Assembly (NCBI GenBank): GCA_030667205.1
Contig: DAOUWH010000101.1
Span: forward strand, 1 to 6,372
Length of the DNA: 6,372 nucleotides
Source: Nitrospirota bacterium
GTDB lineage: Bacteria; Nitrospirota; Thermodesulfovibrionia; Thermodesulfovibrionales; JdFR-86
Reading direction: 5' to 3'
The notes below the pieces were generated by a model that was not told the origin of the DNA, did not search any database, and saw only the letters and a list, made by a program, of their open reading frames with translations. A program made the position numbers and the translations under genes. Positions 1-5,362 of this stretch are shown here, one piece after another. Numbering within the stretch: the stretch's first letter is position 1; each line of letters opens with the position of its first letter.

Positions 1-219
1 ATTTTTAAAGGGCGTATAGACAGGGTTATCATAAAGCCGGACATGGCCACCATATACGACTACAAGACGTTCCCGGTCAGGGACGGCGAGTTCCCCGAGC
101 TCATCGGAAAATACGGCTTTCAGATGGGCCTCTACAGGGAGGCCGCAGAAAGGCTCTTTGACCTCAGGACGAAATCATACCTACTCTTCACCAACCTGCC
201 CCGGTTGGTGGAAGTTTAG
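1..219 (+). CDS. C-terminal fragment of a RecB/AddA-like PD-(D/E)XK nuclease domain protein
   Basis: This is an open frame from the first base to a TAG at 217-219, giving 72 residues of a gene whose 5' end lies outside the window. The visible part carries the signature of the RecB-family nuclease fold. GRIDRV has the motif II Asp at fragment residue 7, IYDYKT has the Asp20-x-Lys22 core, and QMGLY at 41-45 is the Q-xxx-Y motif typical of this family. It ends in a short beta-like tail, YLLFTNLPRLVEV. In the family this domain sits at the C-terminus of UvrD-type helicase-nucleases (AddA, RecB) or in AddB/Cas4-like proteins. It degrades DNA ends with a divalent metal during double-strand break repair. 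Ending soon after the Q-xxx-Y motif is most like an AddA/RecB-type helicase-nuclease, but no helicase sequence is visible, so I give no symbol. Nuclease fold: confident. Exact protein: uncertain. Confidence 0.82.
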   Translation: MFKGRIDRVIIKPDMATIYDYKTFPVRDGEFPELIGKYGFQMGLYREAAERLFDLRTKSYLLFTNLPRLVEV

Positions 220-247
220 TTAGTTATTAGGGTAAATTAAATAATAC

Positions 248-274
248 GGGATAATGTGTCGCATTACTTATCCC
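248..274. repeat. Interrupted inverted repeat in the spacer before the GDPD gene
   Basis: The left arm GGGATAATG (248-256) and the right arm CATTACTTATCCC (262-274) flank the loop TGTCG. They form a 9-bp stem if four bases of the right arm bulge out. There is no T-run after it, so it does not look like an intrinsic terminator for the upstream nuclease gene. It lies 27 bases before the GDPD start codon in an AT-rich spacer and could be an operator or an mRNA 5' hairpin. The repeat is seen directly; its role is a guess. Confidence 0.4.
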
Positions 275-301
275 CAACGGTAAGGTCTGGAAATCAATAG
301 G

Positions 302-1147
302 ATGAAAAGGGACAAAAAACTTTATCTCACCCTGGCTTCAGTAGCCGCTGTCATATTATTAACTGCAGCGGTATATTCATCTGTCACGCCAGATAAAAAC
401 GCCTCGATACTAAAGAAACACCAATTCATCGGGCATGCCTTTGGTGCAATAGACGGGCACATCTATACCAATTCCTTAGAGGCATTCAAAACAAACTACG
501 AAAAGGGCAGGCGTGTCTTCGAGGTGGATTTCTCCATCACCTCGGACGGGTTCGTCGTGTGCTTTCATGAAGGGAAAGAGGCGCTGTACGGACTTGAAAA
601 ATACATATGGGATACTTCCCGTCTGGAATTCAAAAAGAGCAAGATCCTTGGCCAGTATACGCCCCTGGATATCTTCGACCTTGCCCGGATCATGCGTGAG
701 CATAAAGACATCTATATTGTTACGGATGTAAAAGGGTCCGTCAGCGCCATGTCCTATGCGCTCACAATGTTGGCTCTGGAAACACACAGGATCGACAACG
801 AAATGACAAACAGGATAATCCCTCAGGTCTATGACGAAGGCACATATTACGAGACGATGAAGGTCTATCCTTTCCCCGAAGTAATCTATACCCTTTACAG
901 GACAGCGGCTACCGACGCCGAGGTCATAGACTTTCTAAAGCTTAACCAGAACATAACCGCACTGACAGTCAGCACAAAGAGGTTCAACCCGGAGCTTGCA
1001 AAGGCAGCGTCGGAAATCGGCAGGGCGGTCTATGTCCATACTATCAACGACAGGGAAACGATGGACGATTATAGGAAAAAAGGCGCCTTTGGCTTTTATA
1101 CCGACAGCTATTTTGACAAAGCAGCAAGCGTCAAGGCAGGAGCCTGA
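302..1147 (+). CDS. Membrane-anchored glycerophosphodiester phosphodiesterase-like protein (GDPD/PI-PLC-like fold)
   Basis: Predicted phosphodiesterase, 281 residues, acting on glycerophosphodiesters outside the cytoplasm. Residues 1-6 are charged (MKRDKK), and 7-27 form a hydrophobic helix with no lipobox Cys, so it is read as an uncleaved anchor or Sec signal with the enzyme in the periplasm. The catalytic TIM-barrel motifs follow in order: IGHAFG with His45, NSLEAF at 57-62, FEVDFSITSDG with Glu74, Asp76 and Asp82, and VVCFHEG with His89. These give the His/Glu/Asp/His set used for metal binding and acid-base catalysis in the family. IVTDVKG (139-145) and the C-terminal VHTIND...GAFGFYTD (245-268) are also typical. 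The length is normal. The start at 302 puts the positive end directly before the helix, but the ribosome site is weak: TAAGG at 281-285 is 16 bases away. It is followed at 1175 by an LtaS-like transferase, and the two are probably co-transcribed. The true substrate cannot be told from sequence. Confidence 0.85.
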   Translation: MKRDKKLYLTLASVAAVILLTAAVYSSVTPDKNASILKKHQFIGHAFGAIDGHIYTNSLEAFKTNYEKGRRVFEVDFSITSDGFVVCFHEGKEALYGLEKYIWDTSRLEFKKSKILGQYTPLDIFDLARIMREHKDIYIVTDVKGSVSAMSYALTMLALETHRIDNEMTNRIIPQVYDEGTYYETMKVYPFPEVIYTLYRTAATDAEVIDFLKLNQNITALTVSTKRFNPELAKAASEIGRAVYVHTINDRETMDDYRKKGAFGFYTDSYFDKAASVKAGA

Positions 1148-1174
1148 TCTGAACTCAAGGGCACAAAAGCACCC

Positions 1175-3250
1175 ATGAAAAGCATGGTTATTTTTATAAT
1201 ACCGCTCTTCGTCGCAAGGGTTTACAGCCTTAGCGTTAACCTTTACGGACTCCCCTCCACGGAAATGCTGTTGCCAATTTCAAGGGGGTTTCTCTCGGAC
1301 CTGGCAATCGGAGCGGCGGCCGGTTTTATTTTTCAGGTGTTATACCGCAAGAAATTTGCATATTACCCAATCTGGGTTTTATGGGTATTGGCCGTCTCCC
1401 TAAATGCCGAGCACATCAAGGTAAACGCCGCGAACGCAAATTACAGCTTTATACACCTTGCCCTGGCAGAGGAGTTTATCTTGGGCTCGGTGCTTTCCTT
1501 TAAAAGCCTTTACACCTTTCTCGTATGTTTGGGCTTTTCCGTGCCGCTCTCGCTCGCATACTCAAGGTACAGCCCTATTCGCACCAAAAATATCATTCAA
1601 TTCGCCGTTATATCACTCTTTGTCCTCTGTGTTATTTTTATCCCGGCTTCAAAATTGCACCCCCATTGGATGCAGATGAACCTCCTCGAGGAAAACACCA
1701 AAAATCTGTTGTCCAACCAGAACTATTACTTTACGGATACCGCCGTGGACAAGGCTATTTTGCGAAAATTCGTAAATCAGGACCTCTCCGGCAGGCAGAT
1801 AGTCCAGTACCCGGACAAAAAGTCGAATGTGCTTCTCATAATGGTCGAAGGGCTCGGTTACGATACGGTCCAGTCGGGCAAGGTGCCTGCTTTGAAAAAG
1901 CTGTCCGAAAGGAATCTGTCGTATGAAAACTTTATAGGCTTACAGCGCCAGACAAACAGAGGGGTCTACTCTCTGATGTGTGGAGACCTGCCTAATTTAC
2001 TGACCAGGGAAGCGAAGTCCGACTATGTCGGCATGTACGGTTCGATGAAGGAATGTCTGCCTGAAGTGCTCGGGCAAAATGGCTACCACACCGTATTCAT
2101 GCAGAGCGCCGACCTCGGGTATATGCAGAAGGACAAGTTCGCCGAAGCGGCGGGGTTTGACGAGATTATCGGAAGCAATGACTACAAGATGTTCTATTCG
2201 AAGAGACGCTGGGGGGTCGACGACAGGTCTCTTTATTTGAATGTATTCCTGAAAATCAATCAACTTAAAGACAATGACCCATGGTTTATAACATTGCTCA
2301 CTTCCGGCACACACCACCCTTACAATGTCCCTGGGATAACATCCCCGACCTTGGGGCAGGCAATAATGTATGCTGATGATGCTCTTAAAGAATTTATTGA
2401 AACACTGTATTTAAAAGGTATTCTTAAAAACGCTCTGGTTATTATTACTTCCGATGAGTCCCTGTTTTCGTACGGGGAAGGCCTGCTGAACGAACTAAGC
2501 GGCAACCATTTGCCCATGGTAGTACTGTCTCCCGAAATTTCCGGACCCATGGTTCATCAAGAAGTGTTTACACAGGCAGACATTTTACTAAGCATACTCG
2601 ACTATCTGAACCTTTCCCCACTGGAACATACCGGCAGAAGTATATTCCGCACATATACAGACGGCAGAAACTCGATTTTCGGTAATGCTTATTCTGCAAA
2701 AATCTACAGCTATTCGCGTGACGGTAAATTATATATCTGCTCAAAAGACCTTGATTGCTCCGCATATGAGACTGCCAATAATCTCCCGTTCGATTCCTCT
2801 TATGCACCGACAGATGTAAATCCTGAGTTTATATCGGAGATGAAGCACGTCATGGTCCATAATGAACTGAGTTCCGACAAATTAAACACAAACTATATCT
2901 ACTACCAAACCCGCGGTCAATATGTCGGCGACAGGTTTTTGGTAGGAGACCAGAAGTTATCGGCACGCGCCGGTGACATAATAAGGTGGAGATACAAAAT
3001 AAGGGCTGAAGACCCCCTCAACCTTTTTCTTTACGCACTAATCGTAACGGACTCCGTAGATAACGCCGAGATTATATTCCGAAAAACGGTTCCGGTTAAG
3101 AAGGGCGAGACATTCACTTTTAACCATGAATTCAATGCGCTTCAGGACACACCCTGGATATGGAGCAAGCTGCAGGTGCTTACTACTGAGAATGGAAAGT
3201 ATACCGTTGAAGGGATTACAATAGAACGCTTAAAAGGAGCCAGCCAATAG
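1175..3250 (+). CDS. LtaS/OpgB-like sulfatase-fold phosphoglycerol transferase, five-helix inner-membrane protein
   Basis: Probable transferase (691 residues) that moves a phosphoglycerol group from phosphatidylglycerol to an extracytoplasmic acceptor. It has the lipoteichoic-acid-synthase layout. Five hydrophobic segments (about 3-20, 40-57, 62-77, 111-130, 139-157) are followed by a linker and a periplasmic alkaline-phosphatase/sulfatase-fold domain (about 217-485). Conserved sites include NVLLIMVEGLG with metal ligand Glu225; QTNRGVYSLMCG, where Thr260 matches the LtaS nucleophile; WGVDDRSLY (346-354); TSGTHHPYNVP with His380/381; and TSDES with Asp427, then NHLP (444-447). The usual Asp-His metal pair reads Asp-Glu here. 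About 140 further residues (from 550) form a beta-rich tail that I do not recognise. In Gram-negatives, relatives such as OpgB decorate periplasmic glucans, so the acceptor is more likely a glycan than true lipoteichoic acid. The start at 1175 has AAGGG at 1157-1161 as a poor ribosome site; ATG at 1184 is an alternative. It follows the GDPD gene by 27 bases. Confidence 0.85.
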   Translation: MKSMVIFIIPLFVARVYSLSVNLYGLPSTEMLLPISRGFLSDLAIGAAAGFIFQVLYRKKFAYYPIWVLWVLAVSLNAEHIKVNAANANYSFIHLALAEEFILGSVLSFKSLYTFLVCLGFSVPLSLAYSRYSPIRTKNIIQFAVISLFVLCVIFIPASKLHPHWMQMNLLEENTKNLLSNQNYYFTDTAVDKAILRKFVNQDLSGRQIVQYPDKKSNVLLIMVEGLGYDTVQSGKVPALKKLSERNLSYENFIGLQRQTNRGVYSLMCGDLPNLLTREAKSDYVGMYGSMKECLPEVLGQNGYHTVFMQSADLGYMQKDKFAEAAGFDEIIGSNDYKMFYSKRRWGVDDRSLYLNVFLKINQLKDNDPWFITLLTSGTHHPYNVPGITSPTLGQAIMYADDALKEFIETLYLKGILKNALVIITSDESLFSYGEGLLNELSGNHLPMVVLSPEISGPMVHQEVFTQADILLSILDYLNLSPLEHTGRSIFRTYTDGRNSIFGNAYSAKIYSYSRDGKLYICSKDLDCSAYETANNLPFDSSYAPTDVNPEFISEMKHVMVHNELSSDKLNTNYIYYQTRGQYVGDRFLVGDQKLSARAGDIIRWRYKIRAEDPLNLFLYALIVTDSVDNAEIIFRKTVPVKKGETFTFNHEFNALQDTPWIWSKLQVLTTENGKYTVEGITIERLKGASQ

Positions 3251-3369
3251 GCATGATGTCCTGATAAGACTTCACGCTGGATTAAAACGACGCCTTCAGC
3301 CTCTATACCGGCAATCCCTTTTATTTGATACCAAAGCGGACCTGCTACGGACTATCGGGCATGCCCGGG
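3251..3369. other. Convergent intergenic spacer with a perfect 12-bp palindrome
   Basis: This spacer lies between the converging LtaS-like and two-CW genes. No convincing small ORF or T-tailed terminator is visible. CGGGCATGCCCG at 3356-3367 is a perfect palindrome starting two bases past the stop codon of the minus-strand gene. It can form only a 4-bp stem with a 4-base loop, and it lacks a T-run on either strand, so I do not call it a terminator. Confidence 0.5.
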
Positions 3370-3666
3370 TTATGATTCCTCCAGCGCAAAAGGACTGGTG
3401 CGCATGAAGGACTCCTTTTCTTCGTCTTTTACTTTTTTGAAAAAATCGCAGTGCTCACAGGTCCTCTGTTTTTGAGCAAAAGTTCCCTGGGGCTTTCCGC
3501 CGCACAGGGTGCCCGCCACCACCCAGCAGGCCCTCCCTGCGTTCTTCCCGCCGTGAACTCCGTTGAAGCGGGCCTCGGATGCCGCAGGGCAGACACCCCG
3601 GGTCTCTGTCATTTTACCTTCGGGCTCTCTTCCGCACTCCTTGTACTCCCAGCAGTTAATCTCCAT
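3370..3666 (-). CDS. Small two-CW-type cysteine-rich protein
   Basis: A 98-residue soluble protein with no signal peptide or membrane helix. It carries seven cysteines: Cys5-Trp6, Cys11, Cys26, Cys47-Trp48, Cys55, Cys70 and Cys73. The pattern NCWEYKECGRE, GVCPAA, NAGRACWVVAGTLCGG and CEHCDFF is what I recognise as the two-CW domain, named for its paired Cys-Trp motifs. It is often seen in Desulfuromonadota and other Desulfobacterota or Nitrospirota-like bacteria, either alone or attached to signalling proteins. Paired cysteines suggest metal or redox-cofactor binding, but I know of no firmly established function. The last 20 or so residues are charged and then poorly conserved-looking. The start is well supported by a strong GGGGAGG/AGGAG site just upstream. 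It lies 66 bases downstream of slyD on the same strand and may be read from the slyD promoter if the weak hairpin between them does not stop transcription. Confidence 0.8.
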   Translation of the reverse strand: MEINCWEYKECGREPEGKMTETRGVCPAASEARFNGVHGGKNAGRACWVVAGTLCGGKPQGTFAQKQRTCEHCDFFKKVKDEEKESFMRTSPFALEES

Positions 3667-3677
3667 CTCTCCTCCCC
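3667..3677 (-). promoter_or_regulatory. Shine-Dalgarno site of the two-CW gene
   Basis: Read on the minus strand the bases before the ATG are GGGGAGGAGAG. This is a near-complete anti-16S match whose core ends two to four bases before the start codon, slightly close but strong. It fixes the start at 3666. Confidence 0.7.
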
Positions 3678-3706
3678 ATTATTATTTCTATTATTTCGTT
3701 GGCGAC

Positions 3707-3729
3707 TATAAAAGCAAAGGGGACTTGCT
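3707..3729 (-). terminator. Weak hairpin with T-run between slyD and the two-CW gene
   Basis: On the minus strand, three bases after the slyD stop codon, AGCAAG and TTTGCT (plus-strand 3713-3729) can pair as five Watson-Crick pairs plus one G-U around the loop TCCCC. TTTTATA follows directly. The stem is short and not very G+C-rich, so at best it is an attenuating terminator that would lower, not abolish, read-through into the two-CW gene. Confidence 0.35.
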
Positions 3730-3732
3730 CCC

Positions 3733-4161
3733 TCACAGTATCTCCACCACTTCTATTTCAAAATTCAAGTCTTTTCCCGACAGCGGATGGTTGGCATCCA
3801 GAGTCACAGAGTCATCCGTGAGTTCCGTCACCATTGCGTTTAAAATCATCCCGTTGGGCTGGGTCATCTGAAGGTGAAGGCCTTCCTTCAGTTCTATGTT
3901 CGAGGGGAGCTGGCTCCTCTTCACGATTATCACCATGTCTTCCCTGTGCGGGCCGTATGCTTCAGCAGAGGGCATCTTCACCGTTTTGCTCTCGCCTACG
4001 GCCATTCCCGTGACGGCCTCTTCAAACCCCTTGATTACATGACCCGATCCGACAGTAAACTCAAGGGGGTCTCCATCCACAGAGGAATCAAACACCTTTC
4101 CGTCGTCGAGCTTGCCGGTGTAGTGCACCCTGACGATATTGCCTTTTTCTGTCTGTCCCAT
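3733..4161 (-). CDS. slyD: SlyD-type FKBP peptidyl-prolyl cis-trans isomerase
   Basis: A 142-residue cytoplasmic prolyl isomerase and folding helper of the SlyD class. The FKBP part is split as usual. The first half is VHYTGKLDDGKVFDSS (12-27), GSGHVIKGFEEAVTGM (38-53) and SAEAYG (65-70). An insert-in-flap chaperone domain spans about 71-118. The FKBP fold then resumes with the diagnostic LDANHPLSGKDLNFEIEVVEI (121-141). The protein stops right after this strand. It therefore lacks the His/Cys-rich nickel-binding tail of E. coli SlyD, so a metallochaperone role in hydrogenase maturation is less likely, although short SlyD proteins are common. GAGG at 4169-4172, seven bases upstream, supports this start. 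It is divergent from the ABC permease genes across a 213-base control region. The family call is firm; the symbol is used in the broad sense. Confidence 0.93.
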   Translation of the reverse strand: MGQTEKGNIVRVHYTGKLDDGKVFDSSVDGDPLEFTVGSGHVIKGFEEAVTGMAVGESKTVKMPSAEAYGPHREDMVIIVKRSQLPSNIELKEGLHLQMTQPNGMILNAMVTELTDDSVTLDANHPLSGKDLNFEIEVVEIL

Positions 4162-4168
4162 TCATACA

Positions 4169-4172
4169 CCTC
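4169..4172 (-). promoter_or_regulatory. Shine-Dalgarno site of slyD
   Basis: Minus-strand GAGG lies seven bases before the ATG at 4161, a normal spacing that supports the chosen start. Confidence 0.6.
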
Positions 4173-4234
4173 GTTAAAATTTGGTTTATTGATTTGTGGT
4201 TAGCCAAACGCCAATTTCATAGACAACAAATGAT

Positions 4235-4263
4235 ATCATATCATAAATAACTCCAACAGTAAA
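4235..4263 (-). promoter_or_regulatory. Candidate sigma70-like promoter for slyD
   Basis: Read on the minus strand, TTTACT (4258-4263, four of six against the -35 consensus), a 17-base spacer and TATGAT (4235-4240, five of six against the -10) form a plausible promoter. It would give a 5' leader of roughly 65 bases before slyD. The palindrome ATGATATCAT (4230-4239) overlaps the -10 and could be an operator half or simply AT-rich sequence. This rests only on consensus matching. Confidence 0.42.
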
Positions 4264-4340
4264 ACACGGCTCCCGTCACACCCTGAACGTACAGTTTGAC
4301 ACCCCGCGGCGTTGCCTCAAGCCCTGATTTTAGAACTCGC

Positions 4341-4374
4341 GTTAAACACTGTTTCCGTGTGATAAAATAGTGCA
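4341..4374 (+). promoter_or_regulatory. Candidate promoter abutting the permease start codon (possible leaderless mRNA)
   Basis: TAAAAT at 4363-4368 matches the -10 consensus at five of six positions and ends six bases before the ATG at 4375. This would place transcription start at or next to the A of the ATG. The -35 region is poor: GTTAAA at 4341-4346 with a 16-base spacer, or TTAAAC at 4342-4347 with 15. No Shine-Dalgarno sequence is visible before the ATG, which fits a leaderless message. A promoter further upstream with SD-independent initiation would fit equally well. Confidence 0.33.
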
Positions 4375-5358
4375 ATGCTTTATTACACCGGTAAAAGGCT
4401 CCTCATGATGGTGCCGCTTATCTTCGGGATCACCCTGATTACGTTTCTTGTCATTCACCTCGCCCCCGGCGGCCCGGTGGAGGTGCAGACGGAGATGTCC
4501 ACCAAGGTCTCCGCCCAGGCCCGCGAGAATTTAAAACGCCTGTACGGGCTGGACAAGCCCCTGCACGAGCAGTACATAGACTGGATCAAGAGGTTCGTTA
4601 AATTCGACTTCGGCACCTCCTTCGTGGACGGCAGGAGCGTCTCCAGGAAAATCCTCGAGCGCATCCCCATCACGCTCATTATAAACGTGCTGTCGATACT
4701 CCTGATACTGTCCGTGGCGATACCGATAGGGGTGATGTCGGCGGTGAAACAGTACTCGGCATTCGACAAGGTATCGACCGTATTCGTTTTCATTGGATAC
4801 TCGACCCCCTCGTTCTGGCTCGCGCTTTTATTGATGATATTTTTCGGCGTACAACTCGGCGTGCTCCCGATATCGGGCTTCCAGAGCATAGACGTCTCGG
4901 GGATGAATCTTTTCGAAAGGCTCCTTAACTGGGCAAAGCACCTCGTACTGCCGGTGAGCATCTCCGCCTTCGGGGGGCTTGCGGGCATGTCGCGCTACAG
5001 CCGCTCCAGCATGCTCGAGGTCATAAGGCAGGACTATATACGCACCGCGAGGGCAAAGGGACTGCCGGAGCGCACGGTGGTCCTCAGGCACGCCTTCCGA
5101 AACGCCCTGATGCCCATAGTGACAATACTGGGCCTTATGGTACCCGCGCTTATCGGCGGGAGCGTGATATTCGAGACCATTTTTGCGATACCGGGCATGG
5201 GCAAGCTTTTTTATGAGTCCACCATGGCGAGGGACTACCCCACGGTCATGGGGATACTGGTCATCGGGGCCTTGCTTACGCTGATTGGAAACCTTATAGC
5301 CGACATATCCTACGCCCTCGTCGACCCGAGGATAAGGGTCAGGGGAAAAGAGGCATGA
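4375..5358 (+). CDS. Peptide/nickel-type ABC transporter permease, DppB/OppB family
   Basis: Inner-membrane subunit (327 residues) of a Dpp/Opp/Nik-type ABC importer. It pairs with the next gene product to form the channel for oligopeptides or similar solutes. The N-terminus MLYYTGKRLLMMVPLIFG followed by a helix to about 29 is the usual start for this family, so the ATG at 4375 is preferred over Met11/Met12. The region LKRLYGLDKPLHEQYIDW...FDFGTSF (53-82) is typical of DppB. Further helices lie at about 99-121, 134-158, 185-205, 248-272 and 292-317. The cytoplasmic EAA-type loop that docks on the ATPase is clear at about 218-250 (Asp-Tyr-Ile-Arg-Thr-Ala-Arg-Ala-Lys-Gly, then RHAFRNALMP), and the C-terminus has YALVDPRIR. 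Length is normal. There is no clear ribosome site before it. Substrate cannot be assigned because no binding protein is nearby. Confidence 0.92.
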   Translation: MLYYTGKRLLMMVPLIFGITLITFLVIHLAPGGPVEVQTEMSTKVSAQARENLKRLYGLDKPLHEQYIDWIKRFVKFDFGTSFVDGRSVSRKILERIPITLIINVLSILLILSVAIPIGVMSAVKQYSAFDKVSTVFVFIGYSTPSFWLALLLMIFFGVQLGVLPISGFQSIDVSGMNLFERLLNWAKHLVLPVSISAFGGLAGMSRYSRSSMLEVIRQDYIRTARAKGLPERTVVLRHAFRNALMPIVTILGLMVPALIGGSVIFETIFAIPGMGKLFYESTMARDYPTVMGILVIGALLTLIGNLIADISYALVDPRIRVRGKEA

Positions 5359-5362
5359 GAGT

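Noticed and set aside
1997..2550. Two minus-strand open frames inside the LtaS-like gene
   Set aside because: They oppose the conserved catalytic motifs (WGVDDR, TSGTHHPY, TSDES) of the real gene and show no domain features.
3451..3871. Plus-strand open frames of 86 and 102 codons across the two-CW and slyD genes
   Set aside because: They are antisense to well-recognised genes and span the intergenic gap without any plausible ribosome site or domain.
4296..4301. Perfect TTGACA -35 consensus upstream of the permease genes
   Set aside because: No acceptable -10 lies 16-18 bases downstream (the sequence there is around AAGCCC), so it is probably a chance match.
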